Below, one piece after another: positions 34,126-46,158 of a stretch of DNA of 64,000 nucleotides. The notes beneath the pieces were generated by a model that made no database searches, was not told the DNA's origin, and saw only the letters and a list, made by a program, of their open reading frames with translations. The stretch comes from Didymella arachidicola (taxonomy: Eukaryota > Ascomycota > Dothideomycetes > Pleosporales > Didymellaceae): positions 1,178,001-1,242,000 of the forward strand of contig CM049998.1 of NCBI GenBank assembly GCA_016630955.3, written 5' to 3'. Each line of letters begins with the position of its first letter. The first letter of the stretch is position 1. Position numbers and translations under genes: made by a program.

Positions 34126-35048
34126 TCACGGCGCCTCCCCCTGTAAATCCTTGACCATATGCACAACCCTAATCCCCTCTCCATTCGGGCACTTGACCAC
34201 ATCCTCCCTCCCACTCCTTACATACCCACACCTCTCATACAACGCAACCCCACTCAGCGTAGCACCCATCTCCAGCCTCTCAAATCCAGCCGTTTCCTCG
34301 TTGCCTTCAGCCGCCCTCGCCTCGCAATGCCGCATCATCATCGTCCCAAGACCGCGCCGCGCGAAGGATGGCGAGGTGAAGATTGCGCGGATTGAGGCTC
34401 GATCGGTCAGTGGGTTGCGCTTTAACGGCATGCGCAGGGAGGATGGTGCGTTGTTGCCGCCATAGAGCGTTTGACGGAAGGACCAGCCGCCGCAGGCGGC
34501 GATTGTGGTGGGCAAGTCAATGGGATGGAGGATGAAGTATGTTCTGGCTGGAATTAGGATTGCTTGTTGCCTGTGCGTGATTTTGAGCGGCGCTGTCGCA
34601 AGCTCTCAATGGTTTGGAATGCTCTGCTCCCTGTGATGAAGTCCTTGCCCTTCTGCTCATCCAGAGCCAGCTCTTCAGATGCTTTTATGCCTATATGGAC
34701 TTATGGGTCTCAGATCTCCACGGCCTTATTTCTGCCAACGGGAAGATTTCTCGCCTGCAATTATATAGAGTCCAACGTCCTACCGCCAGATTCTTGAATA
34801 AAGAAGGGGAAGAAATGATATGGAATGATCACCTACTGATCACGAATCAATACTGTATCCGGACCGAACAGAAATCCTATCGATCCATCGAGCTCGGCAT
34901 CTGTGTAGTACCCTTTCCCCAGTGCCCGTAACGACTCTCCAATCATTTGCTGCAACGCCGGTATATCATCCATTGTTGCTGGACGGAACATATATTTGTG
35001 GGTTGCTTCCTGCGCCTTGGCATCGGCAATCGGATCGTGGCGAGCCAT
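34126..35048 (-). CDS. GNAT-family N-acetyltransferase
   Basis: Exons 35048-34837 and 34543-34126 give 209 residues. The splice joins LIRD to TYFILHPIDL and brings ACGGWSFRQTLYGG into place. GNAT motif D/A elements are clear: FRPATMDDIPALQQMI at the start, IRAIFTSPSFARRGLGTMMM with the acetyl-CoA pyrophosphate loop (RRGLGT), and the C-terminal ALYERCGYVRSG. It should transfer acetyl from acetyl-CoA to an amine; the acceptor is unknown. The frame is open upstream of the chosen ATG, but residues there are not conserved-looking. The intron, at 293 bp, is three to five times longer than others in the window. Confidence 0.8.
34544..34836 (-). other. unusually long intron of the GNAT gene
   Basis: Donor GTAGGT, acceptor CCAGCCAG (the second AG is used, since only that keeps the acetyltransferase frame). 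No extra exon with GNAT character was found inside. Confidence 0.6.
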
Positions 35049-35414
35049 AATGTAAGAGATGTGGTCTGCCAAAGGTACGGCGCCTTGAAGCTTGCTGTTG
35101 CGATAGAGCAGGTTCGGAGTCGACTCTTCGATTCTCGAGCCGCCAAGAAAAATGAGGTATGTTGCAACGTTCATCTTCTTGGATTTGTCTTGGTGTTGAA
35201 GGTGCGATACCGGGTAAGTCGGCCCTTTCCGCCTTGCTTCCCGACGGAAAGAGCGGGTCTACATGAATCCTTGCATACCCTCATTTGAGATAGAGCGGTA
35301 CAAGATACAGTGATAGTCTTGCGATGATGTTCTTTGTCCGATTGCAGCACGAGAACCCTGCTGTGATCGCGCTCAAAGCCGCTGGCACACCACCAGTTGT
35401 TAAGTATCATTCTT

Positions 35415-36521
35415 TCAACTCCATGAGTTCCAAGCGTAGGTCTCATTAGACATCACCACGTTGCCTCCTCTCCTCTCACCACCTCGCCAACGTAGTGATA
35501 TCCTTTGCGCTCGGTAGCTTTCACATACAGGGATATTGAAGTCACTCGCTTGAGCCAAGGTATCCAACGCACCATGAACATCTGGACTGATATTCCAGGT
35601 AGCAACTGACCTGAAGTTCCATTCGTGCGCCCCCCGGAACGCAGCTAAGAAGAGAGATATCATAACCTCTGGCCTCTCTCCCTCTTCTTGGAATGCGTTA
35701 TGAACATGTTGAACGTACAGACATCGACCATGAAAATCGTGCTGCCAGTACAACCAAGCTTGGTCTTTGTAGGCGGCGCCACGTTTCTCAGGCGCTTCCC
35801 CATGCCACAGGTTGTCCATAAAGTCAGACAATGCATGTTGATATTTCACTAGGTCTGCTCTGGGAAGAATAGTCAACAGAGCTCGTTCGCCTTCAGCAAT
35901 GAACTGCCGAGAACCGAATTGAGCATCTCCAACGTCTCGAGTACACAAAACCTGGATGTCTGCGTGGCTCAAATATCGTATTTGCTAGTTAGAGTGGGAA
36001 CCCAGGATGTCCTGGAGCCACGGAGTACTGCTCAGAATTATCTCAGTATTGGGTAACATAACTCAACCCACCTTCTCATAGAACTTCGGTATGCCGCTGT
36101 ACAGTACACTGACGGCGGCCTCACCAGGACCGTCGAGCCATCGCGCTATATTGTCGAGCATATATGAGGCCAGACCGTGGCCGCGATAGAGTAAAGGAGT
36201 ATACACTGAAGTGATGCAGTATCCTCGGAGTCCCTGATTGCCTCCTGTTCCACAAAGAATAAAGGCCCTGTAGGTTCAGAGTATTTGCTTGTAATCATCT
36301 CGTCGATAGAGGCACCAGGTGCGACCGCCACTGTTAAGTTCTAGAGGTTGCTCATCCAAGTGTTCGTCTCTTGCAACGACCTCATCTTCGTCAAGGTATG
36401 ATCCCCAAGCGCTTGCTCCGACTGCGTAGCAATTGAGTCGTTGCTGAGCTGTTGCTTCCCCAAAGAGAACGGTTATCTCAGTCCCGTTCATTGTTGTGAT
36501 AGTGTAAGACTCCTTCAGCAT
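35415..36521 (-). pseudogene. LYC1-like GNAT acetyltransferase with three in-frame stops
   Basis: One continuous reading frame from the ATG at 36521 to the stop at 35415 (369 codons) is interrupted by TGA at 36278-36276, TGA at 36065-36063 and TAG at 35987-35985, with no frameshift. It reads as a LYC1-type protein, the fungal lysine N6-acetyltransferase-like family. Before the first stop are TITTMNGTEITVLFGEA and GGRTWCLYRRDD. Between stops are GYCITSVYTPLLYRGHGLAS and VSVLYSGIPKFYEK. After the second stop VMLPNTEIILSSTPW still looks coding, and after the third comes the C-terminal domain SHADIQVLCTRDV ... SNETYAW. The second stop sits exactly where the family has Trp (FYEK-x-G-W). Alternatively the stops lie in two short introns of 48 and 87 bp, both multiples of three, but their donors or branch sites are poor. 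I favour a recent pseudogene or allele. Confidence 0.65.
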
Positions 36522-37414
36522 CGTGACAGTGGCCTCGTCAACTGGTGACGCGCTGGTAGTCGGATAAGGCTGAGGGCAAAGAACGTTGGAAGGGGTTTTA
36601 GCCTTCAGGGCTCGGATTCGGCATGTACGGGGTCCGGTGGATTGTCGAAAGAGGAATGGTTCTGTTTTTAATTGCGGGGATTGCGGGGCAAGGATGTGGA
36701 GAGCGCTATCCGCAATCCCACGAAGTATCACACATGCTCACTACCTACTGTACTTGTGCTATATACTATAGTATACCTTTTAACTAATCTTAGGATTGCC
36801 AAACTTGCTAGCGAGCATCCTTGGAAATTCGGCTCGCAGAAAGCGGCTGTAAAGCAGTCAGGACAGAGGCTGTTTCAGACTTTACTGTAAGGCGCTTGTA
36901 CAGACTTGCAGTGACTCCGTCAGCAGACTCAATTTGTAACGGCAATAACTTTACCTCCGATACGTCGAAGCTTCATGAGACTTCCATTCGATGACCAACA
37001 CTGAGAGCCGCAGTATCGTACTGTGGTAGCAGGCATATGTTTGTCAATGGGGCTTCGAAAAGCTGCAGCAAAGCTGACGTATCGAGATATCAATAGCTTG
37101 TAATTTGACAGACTGCCTAGTAGCCAGCAGCTATAGCTTCGCTAATCAGAGAACATTGTAAATTACGTGCATTGTGTCTGCGGCCCGCACCCCTGGACGC
37201 TGTTCTTCACCGACAATAGCCCTGCACTGGAGCTTCGCACAAAGCCGCATGAAGCAGCCGTGATTGTCCCCCGAGGCAATCCGTGGCATGACGCGCTAAC
37301 TTCACTCCACATACCGAGCCTGCAAAAGTCGAACGTATACGCTAGGCGTCGCTCCCATATAACTTGAGTTCATTTGCAAGTATAATTCCCTTTCTCCCTC
37401 ATTTTGAACTCAAC
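36522..37414. other. intergenic region upstream of the P450 gene
   Basis: About 890 bp. The part from 36740 to 37140 is AT-richer than the surrounding gene space and has short TA-rich strings (tatatactatagtatac), resembling a weakly RIP-affected remnant. No coding signal. A TATA-like string (catataac) at 37356-37363 lies about 50 bp before the P450 start. Confidence 0.45.
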
Positions 37415-39037
37415 ATGCCGTCTCTTTACATTGTTGCGGTAATTGCATTCGCTGTGGTTGGCTACTTGGTCAAGGTATGCGATGATGAACAGCTTCATTC
37501 CCTGTGCGCAACTGGCTCTGATTGTAGACTTTCCTGGCCGGGCAGCGATCACCTGTTGCAAAATTACCCGGGACATGGCACTCCAGACATACCGACCTCG
37601 CCTTGCGCTTGCAAATCCTGGTAGGGCGACGAATTTTCTACGTGGACGCGCTTCACCAAAAGTATGGCGACGTTATTAGAATTGCACAGAACGAAGTCGC
37701 AGTAGCGGATATAGTAGGCGTCTCTCAAATCCATAAAGTTGGCTCTGGATTTTTGAAGTCGGACTTTTATGCAAAACTTACCCCGGCGCGTGAGCCAGGT
37801 AACTTCGCGATGCAAAACCCTCATGATCACGCAGCTCGGAGGAAGCTATTTGCGCGTGCCTTCAGTAACTCCAATATGCAGAGTACCTGGGAGGGAGAGA
37901 TCAGACGGAAGACTATACTCGCAGTTAGCCGGATCAAGGACGTTGCATCGCAACCAGGCAAAGGGGCTGACATCCTGAAATGGTTCACTCTGATGGCGAC
38001 GGACATGATTACCCATCTTAGTTTTGGTGAAAGCTTTGGGATGTTCGAGCAGGGTAGAGTGAGTCTTCATCCAGTCATGCACTCATAGCCTTCAAGTTGA
38101 CTTGATGCTTCAGCAATATCGTATATCGATTGTCTCCAGGCTGCGCTGCTTTGCGGTGTAATCCGTGCCGAATTTTCCTTCGTACACGCGATCCTGGGAT
38201 ATCTCCCACTAAAGAGCGCGCAAAAGATGGCTTCGGCCGATGCCCTTGTATACGAGTACGGTGCTCTGGCCATTCAGAACATGCGTAGCAGCCAAGGTAG
38301 CAATCTGAACCTCTTTGGCCAAATGGTGGCAGCCTGCGACGATTACGAAAAAGCAGCGCTCACCGACAAGGTGGTCCGCGATGAGGCTGGAAATCTGATC
38401 GTCGCCGGCTCTGACACGACTGCCGTGACTCTGACCTACTTGGTCTGGGCCGTGCTGAAGGACCCCGTACTGCAAGCCCGGTTGGAGGAAGAGGTCGCAG
38501 GATTGAGTGATCAGCTAAGCATGGCTGAGCTCGAGAACGCACCCTTGCTCAACAGCGTTATCGAGGAAACTCTGAGGCTATATGGAGCTGCGCCAGGAGC
38601 CCTGCCGCGCATCGTACCGAGTCAAGGGATGATCGTCGCTGGCCATCAGCTCCCTGCTGGCACCGTAGTTAGCACCCAGGCCTACACACTCCACCGGGAC
38701 GCTAGAATATTCCAGGAGCCGCTCCGGTAAGTGTTCTCGATCTCGTACTCGGAGATTGGTAACTGACGTACTTCCCAGCTTCGACGGCAACCGATTCTTG
38801 GACAAGGCAAAGCTCTCGGCTACACAAAAGGCTGCATACATGCCTTTCGGGGACGGCTCTCGAACGTGTCTCGGTATCCACCTCGCGTACATGGAGCTCC
38901 GTCTTGCCACTGCTATGTTCTTCCGGCAGTGTCGGGGAGCCAAACTGAGCGATGACATGCAAGACGACATGATGGAGTTTGACAATCACTTCTTGATCTC
39001 GCCGAAAGGCCACTGTTGTTACGTGCAACTACCATAG
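37415..39037 (+). CDS. cytochrome P450 monooxygenase
   Basis: Proposed exons are 37415-37474, 37528-38053, 38114-38726 and 38779-39037, for 485 residues. The N terminus is a membrane anchor (MPSLYIVAVIAFAVVGYLVK), followed by the proline hinge AKLPGTWHSR and QKYGDVIRIAQNEVAV. The oxygen-binding I-helix is AGSDTTAV, the K-helix ExxR is EETLRLYGA, and the heme loop FGDGSRTCLG has the thiolate Cys430. All elements of an ER-bound fungal P450 are present. The second intron is uncertain. A strong GTGAGT donor at 38059 would throw the next exon out of frame unless an acceptor near 38140 is used. A weaker GTAGAG donor at 38054 with the acceptor at 38113 keeps ISYIDCLQAAL, which looks conserved, so that was chosen. 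Substrate unknown; no polyketide or peptide synthase lies nearby. Confidence 0.8.
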
Positions 39038-39645
39038 CTCGGGCCGTATTGAAAAATACTTAGTTCACATGATGCGATCCATCCTGTCGTACGTTTTGTG
39101 ATGTCTGTCATGACGGGTGCAAATGATGTTCTAGCAGAAAAGCTCTTCGAAGCCCTCCGAAACTCCACACCGGTACTTCCGTCTCCAGCTAGCGCACCAG
39201 CCTCATGACCATCATACGAGCCCCAGACCACCCTTGCTTCTCACATCTCCATTGGCACCCCGGTCGTCCCCATCTCATCCCCAGGCCGTTCTCCCACCCG
39301 CCTGTATCCAGGTCTCCGAACGTTGCTGTGCCTGGATTTCTCCCCGCATGTCTAGCTGTATTGGGAATTCCTTCCCCCCTGTCCCTCGCGCTAAACTCCG
39401 CACCGGATCCTTGGTCGGTGCTCGCCCATGGAGATTCACAATTCCACCAACATGAGGCTCTCATGACGCCGAGAGCCCCGCGAACCAAGATGCTCGCCAT
39501 CGTGGCACTCACATTAGTGTATGCTATGCAATTTGCGCATGCCGCCTCCACGAGGCACTCGCGAGGTACAAAGGCAACGTGATGGCCGATCATATAACGG
39601 CATCGCTCTAAGCTTCGACTTTGAACGTTTCAACCACCGGCAAAG
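39038..39645. other. intergenic region, P450 / GH35
   Basis: About 600 bp, mainly promoter of the GH35 gene. Frames on both strands (39189-39593) are complementary shadows of C-rich sequence and have no domain. Confidence 0.45.
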
Positions 39646-42600
39646 ATGCGGTCCATCAACAGCCTCTCATGGCTGTCCGCCCTGGCGTCACTGACTACTT
39701 CCATCCCCGCCATCAATGCGCAAAACAACTCTGTCGGACAATGGCCACTCCACGACAACGGCTTGAATGACGTTGTCCAATGGGACCACTACAGCTTCAA
39801 GGTCAACGGAAAGAGGTTGTTCGTCTTTTCCGGGGAGATTCACTACTGGCGCATCCCCGTGCCCGAGATCTGGGAGGACCTCCTCGAGAAGATCAAGGCT
39901 GCTGGTTTCACCGCATTTGCTTTCTACGGCAACTGGGGCTACCACAGCGCGAACAATGGCACTATCGACTTCGACAGCCCAGCCCACGATTTCACAAAGC
40001 TTTACGAGATCGCCGAACGTGTCGGTCTTTACGTGATCACCCGTCCTGGACCCTACGTTAATGCAGAGGTACGTGAAATTATATCGAAGAGTGTTGAACT
40101 TATTACTGATAATGAAAGGCGAATGCTGGTGGATTTCCTCTGTGGCTCACTACTGGTGCTTATGGCAAGCTCCGTGATGACGACCCACGCTATCTCAAGG
40201 CATTGGAGCCTTACTTCTCCGAGTTTTCGAAGCGTGCTGCTAAGCACGGTGTATCCAAGGGTGGTAACAACCTCGTCTACCAAATTGAGAACGAGTATGG
40301 GCAGCAGTGGAAAGACACAGCCCAGAAGATTCCAGACCTCCCCTCCGGTCGCTACATGGATGCTCTCGAGAAGTTGGCTCGCGCCAACGGTATCGACATT
40401 CCTCTTATTCACAACGACCCCAATCTGAACACCAAGAGCTGGTCAAAGGACTATGCTGCTGGCGCTCTTGGCAACGTTGATGTTGCGGGTCTCGATAGCT
40501 ATCCTTCTTGCTGGTCCTGCAACCTGGACGAGTGCACGGGCACCAACGGCGAGTATGTCGCGTACCAGACCATCAACTATTACGACCACTTTGTTGAGGT
40601 CTCCAACACGCAGCCTAGGTTCTTCCCTGAATTTCAGGGTGGTAGCTACAACCCCTGGGGTGGACCCGAGGGCGGCTGCCCTGGCGACATTGGCGCAGAC
40701 TTCGCCAACCTGTTCTACCGCGACCTGATTTCGCAGCGATCTACTGCTCTGTCACTCTACATGATGTTCGGAGGCACAAACTGGGGTGCCTTGGCCTGCC
40801 CTGTGGTCGCCACTTCTTACGACTACAGCTCGCCTATCAGCGAAAACCGCAAGATCGACAGCAAGTTCTACGAGACGAAGAACCTGGCTCTGTTCACACG
40901 TATTGCTGAGGACCTGACAGTTACAAACCGCGTTGGCAACTCCACCAGCTACACTACCAACTCGGCTGTGAAGGCTAGCGAGCTCCGCAATCCCGAGACC
41001 AACGGTGCATTCTACGTCACTATCCACGACTACTCACCTTCTGGTACCAAGGAAGAGTTCAAGCTCAAGGTCAGCACCTCTATTGGTAACCTGACCATTC
41101 CCCAGGTCGGATCTATCCTCCTGAACGGCCACCAATCAAAGATCATCGTCACCGACTTTGCTATTGGCAACAATACACTGACATACTCCACTGCTGAGGT
41201 CCTTACCTACTCTGTCGTCGATGGCAAACCTGTTGTCGTCCTCTGGACGGGTGGTGGCGAATCTGCTGAATTCCACATCAAGGGTGCAAAGAAGGGCTCT
41301 GTTTCTCAGAACGGCAAGGCCGCCAACGCTACCGTCAAGGCCGACAGCTTTGGTGTCTCTGTCAACGTACCTGCTGTCAATGGACAGAGCGTTTACGAGT
41401 TCAACAACGGCGTCAAGGTCGTCGTTGTTGACAAGCCCACTGGTTACCTCTTCTGGGCCCCCAACCTGTCCAAGGATCCTTTCGCACCTGTCGACCAGTC
41501 CGTGATTGTCGGAGGTCCTTACCTCGTCCGCCACGTCGCCAACGAGAACGGTGTCTTGGCTCTCAAGGGAGACGTTCTAAAATCCACCGACATCGAAGTC
41601 TTCGCTTCCAAGAACTTCAAGAAGCTGTCCTGGAACGGTCAGGAGCTCAAGACTCACCGCACCGCTCACGGCAGTCTCAAGGCCAGCGTCAAGGCCTTCA
41701 GCGGGTCTATCAAGCTCCCTGAGCTGACCAGCTGGAAGGTTGCTGACGGGCTGCCCGAGAAGCTGCCTGGCTACGACGACTCCGGTGCTGCCTGGGTCGA
41801 GGCCAACCACGTCACCACCACCAACCCCACCAAGCCCGCTACGCTCCCCGTCCTGTACGTCGATGAGTACGGTTTCCACAACAGCTTCCACCTGTTCCGC
41901 GGCTACTTTGACGGCGCTGCTACCGGCGTCAACCTCGCACTCCAGGGTGGTCTAGCTTTTGGCTGGACCGCCTGGCTCAACGGCGAGTTCATTGGCTCAT
42001 GGTACGGCAACACTACCGCCGGTCAGGGCAACCAGACGCTCTCCTTTAACAACGCTACCCTGAACGCCAACGGCAATAACGTCCTGCTCGTTGCCCAGGA
42101 CAACTCCGGCCACGATCTGCGTGGTGGTGCTACCGACCCCCGCGGTATCCTCGGCGCCAGCCTCGTTGGCGGCAGCAACTTCACCAAGTGGAAAATCGCC
42201 GGCGAGGCGGGCGGCGAATCCAAGCAGCTCGACAAAGTCCGCGGCCCGCTGGCCGAGGGCGGTCTGACCGCTGAGCGACTGGGCTGGCACCTTCCCGGCT
42301 TCGACGACTCCAAGTGGAACGTGTCGTCGCCCTCGACCGGTGTCAGCGGCGCGACTATCAACTTCTACCGCACCGTCGTCCCGCTCGACGTTCCAGCCAA
42401 CGTCGACGCTTCGTTCGCTTTCGTGCTCAATGCGCCAGCCAGCAAGCAGGTCCGCGTCCAGCTCTTCGTCAACGGATACCAGTACGGTCGCTTCAACCCT
42501 TGGATCGGCAACGAAGTCAAGTTCCCTGTCCCAGCCGGCGTGCTCAACTACGGGGGTGATAACGTGATTGGTTTGTCGGTGTGGTCGCAGTCCGCGGACG

Positions 42601-42719
42601 GCGCCAAGGTCGATATCAAGATCGTGCAGGAGTATGCTGTCGAGAGCAGCTGGGGGTCGAGGTTCGACTCGGAGTACCTCCGGCCTGGGTGGACGGAGGA
42701 GAGGCTGGCGTATGCTTGA
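39646..42719 (+). CDS. secreted beta-galactosidase, glycoside hydrolase family 35
   Basis: Exons 39646-40068 and 40119-42719 (50 bp intron) give 1007 residues, the usual size of fungal GH35 enzymes. A signal peptide ends near residue 25 (SIPAINA). The catalytic TIM barrel contains FVFSGEIHYWRIPVPEIWED, the acid/base in QIENEYGQQW (Glu200) and the nucleophile in FFPEFQGGSYNPWGG (near Glu312). Downstream beta domains typical of the family follow, including FHNSFHLFRGYFDG and the C-terminal jelly rolls with WLNGEFIGSWYGN and LFVNGYQYGRFNPWIGNE. Many N-glycosylation sites (NxT/S) fit secretion. It removes terminal beta-D-galactose from galactans, xyloglucan or lactose outside the cell. Introns are few, but the one present falls exactly between Glu and Ala of VNAEANAGGFP. 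Confidence 0.94.
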
Positions 42720-43486
42720 AAGAATTCGATGTCCATACGGACAATGTATAATATACAATTTTGAACAGCGGTTACAAAGGTACATGACATCATGCCTTTG
42801 CAAAGCCACTTGGCGCGAAACTTACCTGTAGAAACTGCAAACTCCGAAGCCGCAACTTTACGGGCAGCGCCATTGCCAGCAGCAGATTTGTATTTGAGAC
42901 TAGGTACCCTGCCTTTCACTCTTGGTAGCGACTCAAGGGAGGTTAACCGATGGCTAAGGCTATGTGTGTTACAAGTACACATTGTCGTGAGGCAATACGA
43001 AGGGAAATATGAACATTGATAGTTGATATTCTTGACACCAAGAAGCGATAATCTGACGTATTCTTTTGCATAACCCTGTAGGTATACGTCGGCGCTAGTG
43101 GCAGAGAAGACCCGTGAAGAGAGCCGTGAACTGCATGATTTGCGAACCTATGGTTCCACCCCGTGATCTAGGATCGGCTGGTATATATGATACTATCTGC
43201 GTAGGTATAGTTACCTTGCCAAGATATCTTCCGCTACTAACGTATGCTTGGCTGTTCCTTCTCTTTTATGCTAGTTCTTACCTATTAAGGCTCTTTATAC
43301 AAGGCTACCAAGTTGCATTTTAATAAAAGGCTCCGTCTCGTGATCTCAACGAGTTTTGCCCGGATCACGGGGTGGAGGCATTGTTTTGCAAATGATTTAT
43401 AAAGGCTTGTGTTCAAATCCGCTAATTGACGAGGATCTTTCTATACGAACAAATGGCTTCTATACGAACAAATGGCAAAATTACGT
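42720..43486. other. convergent intergenic region, GH35 / FAT1
   Basis: About 770 bp without coding signal, becoming AT-rich after 43000. At 43439-43476 a 19 bp unit (ttctatacgaacaaatggc) is repeated twice in tandem, ending about 10 bp beyond the stop of the FAT1-type gene. Confidence 0.5.
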
Positions 43487-45638
43487 TTACAGCTTAGGCT
43501 CAGCACTGCTCGCGCCGGCACTCGCTCTCAAGTGGTCCCAGTCGTCCATGGTAAAAACAACATACCCCCTATCCTCCTTGACAAGCACCGAGTGGGCAGC
43601 CAGCGCCGCAGGATGCCAGTACAGGGTATCATACTCTGCCTCCTCGCCGGCCTCCTCGGCCTCCTTGTCTGCGCGCTCTTGCAGTTTCCTCAGATCGATG
43701 CCGTCGTTGCGCAGGGGGACCTTGTTCTGCTTGTTGTTATGCATGCTGGTCTGCTTCTTCAGGACGCGCAGGAAGACGGGGACAGCGTACTTGGGCAGCT
43801 TGGCGCGGGCGTGGGCCAGCAGGCCGTTAAAGTCAAAGGGGTCGGTGATGTTGATGGCAGCGCAGCCGGCGCGGCCGTCGTGGCCGGGGATCTCGACGCC
43901 GTAGACGTTTGCCTCTGTGAGGCCGGGGAAGGAGCCCAGGGCTTCGGCGACTTCGGCCGTGGACACGTTTTCTGACTTCCAGCGGAACGTGTCGCCCAGG
44001 CGGTCCATGAAGAACCAGCGGCCGTCCCGGTCGCGGCGCAGGGCGTCACCGGTGCGGTAGAAGAGGTCGCCCTTTTTGAAGACGTTGCGCTCAAAGCGCT
44101 TTGCGGTGGCCTCAGGGTTGTTGTAGTAGCCAACAAAGGCGCTCTCGTGGGGCATGGCGACAAGGATCTCGCTGCCCTCCTCGTAGGACTTGCGCTTGCA
44201 GAAGCCCGTCCTGGGGTCGCGGATCAGGTCGCCGGTGACGATGTCAACGGCCACAGGGACGTAGGTGTTGTGGAAGCGCCAGCGGTCGATGAGGCCCTGG
44301 TGGCCGACCGAGGTGGCGGTGAAGGGCCCGCGGCTGCCGTTGAACAGGGCCATGACGCCCTCGGTGCTGTTGAAGAACTCGCCGACGACCTCGATGCCAA
44401 AGCGGTCGACGAAGCGGTGCCAGACGTCGGGGCGCAGGCCGTTGCCGAACATGGCGCGGACGCTGTGCTGCCGGTCGAGCGGACTGGGCGGCGTGTTGAT
44501 CAGGTAGCGGGCCGTCTCGCCGACATAGACCATGGCGGTGGAGCGGCTGTCGCGGACGTCGGTCCAGAAGCGCGAGGTGCTGAACTTGGTGCCAATGCAG
44601 CACGTGATGCCTGTCGCCATGCACACGAGGGCGGTGGTGCCGCCGGTGCCATGATACAGCGGCATGCAGACATACCAGCGGTCGCCGCGGGGGCCGGTCT
44701 TGAGGCCCATGGCGCCGACTCTGCCAGTGAGTCCGGCGGCGCGCTGCGTCTCGAAGGGACAGGCCTTGGGGTGGCCGGTAGTGCCGCTGCTGGAGTCAGT
44801 CGGGGCCATTGCACAGCAACACGCGCAACGACACAGCAGAGACTCACCTCGTGTAGAACAGAAACAGCGGGAACTTGCCCTTGGCGCCCACCCGCAGCTC
44901 GTCGCCCGGCCGCTTGGGCTCGAGGCGCGAGATGTCGCCCTTCTGCGCCTGGTCCAGCACCACAATCGTCATGCCCAGCTCGCCCTCGAGCTGCTCGCGC
45001 ACCGCCTCGATGCGCCGCCGGCAGCCGTCGTCCTCGTCGACGAGCAGGACCTTGGCCCCAGCCACGCGCAGGCAGTGCACCAGCGCGTCGCCCGCCAGGT
45101 TGTAGTTGATCCACGCCGGCGCGCTGCCGATGCTCCAGCTGCCCAGGTGCACAAACAGGAACTCGGGCCGGTTCATCATGTACTGCGCCACCAGCTTGCC
45201 CGGCTGCACCCCGCGCTGCAGCAGGAACTGCCCGTACCGGCATGCGTTGGCGTACGTCTCCGCCCAGCTGTAGCATCCCGTGCGGCTCCAGATGGCCTCG
45301 GCGTCCGACGGCAGCCGGTGCACCTGCGTCTCGAACTGGTACCACAGCGACTGCCCGCGCCCGGCGGCGTTGCGGTCGAGCGCCTTCTGGGTTGCGCGGG
45401 CTCCGAGGATGCCCTTGATGTCTTTGGACAGGTGGTATTTGGCGTCAATGTACGCCGCGGCGGCCGTGGCGCCGGCGACAGCGCCGGCGACGGGGACTGC
45501 GTTGTTGTTAGTCGCCAGAGTGTCGAGGATGCGCGCTGGGACGAACCGAGAGCCATGGTGGCAGTCGCAAGGAGCAGAGTCAGTCTCGAGCAGTGCCGCT
45601 TCACAGCTTGCAGAACAAAGCGCAACAGAAGAATGCAA
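43487..45638 (-). CDS. FAT1: FAT1/FATP-type very-long-chain acyl-CoA synthetase / fatty acid transporter
   Basis: Exons 45638-44848 and 44789-43487 (58 bp intron) give up to 697 residues. The AMP-binding signature FYTSSGTTGHPKA is rebuilt by the splice. The FATP/VLACS motif DRLGDTFRWKSENVSTAEV and the motif TGDALRRDRDGRWFFMDR are present, as is an N-terminal hydrophobic Ala/Gly-rich segment (VPVAGAVAGATAAAAYIDAK). The enzyme couples uptake of long and very long fatty acids to CoA activation. The C terminus ends PKL, a variant type-1 peroxisomal signal, so peroxisomal (and ER or lipid-body) location is likely. The 5' end is odd: the ATG with the best context (45556, CACCATGG) is out of frame with the conserved protein, whereas the in-frame ATG at 45638 adds about 27 residues of poor quality. 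A small indel near 45545 or an unseen 5' exon may explain this. GC content is high, which produces long antisense frames. Confidence 0.85.
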
Positions 45639-46158
45639 ACCACCGGATATCTTTCATGTACTCCAGAACGCTCGACGCTGCGTTCTGCTCCTCTTAATCC
45701 ACCTGCCACGCCTGTCGGGCCTGCCCAACGTGACTGATTGCCGACGACCGAGGGGACCAGCCCTGCGATCAAACGCGCTAGCCCCGGCACCTGTGGGCCC
45801 CACATCTGCCTTGTGCCACTCCCGAAACGCTGACCAGATCGTGAGCGCTCAGTGCCGGTAATTTGATGCTGCTCGCCGGCATCGATGGTGTTTGTGATCA
45901 ATCGTGTTTGTGCAAAGCTGGACCACAGCTGCCTGTGGTGCCTTGCTGACACTGCGCCTTCTCCAGTGCCTTTGTCCCCTCACGGCCAGGGTGCGCCTGA
46001 CGCCGTCAGCCTCGTCGCTGCATCACCCAACCATGTCTTCAAGGTGAGAGCTTGTTGCTTGTAAGCCAGTCGATGCTAACAGACGCACTCACGTAGACAG
46101 ACACTTGTTTCTACAACGCAAGTCTATCCAACTGCCTGTATATATACTTGTCTTTATA
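45639..46158. other. upstream region of FAT1 and border of the transposon array
   Basis: About 520 bp with normal base composition up to about 46100, then short TA-rich DNA. No gene. The junction with element A at 46159 marks the switch from gene space to repeat space. Confidence 0.5.

Noticed and set aside
33921..34214. Minus frame downstream of the GNAT gene
   Set aside because: Arg/Gly-rich frame overlapping the gene's 3' end in another phase; shadow.
37415..39037. P450 as part of a secondary-metabolite cluster
   Set aside because: No polyketide, peptide or terpene synthase within the window; neighbours are a GH35 enzyme and acetyltransferases.
43405..43418. B-box-like string (tgttcaaatcc) of a tRNA gene
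   Set aside because: No A box upstream and no acceptor-stem pairing.
44147..45109. Plus-strand frame of 320 residues inside the FAT1-type gene
   Set aside because: Antisense shadow of a GC-rich coding region; Ala/Gly/Arg-rich without domain.
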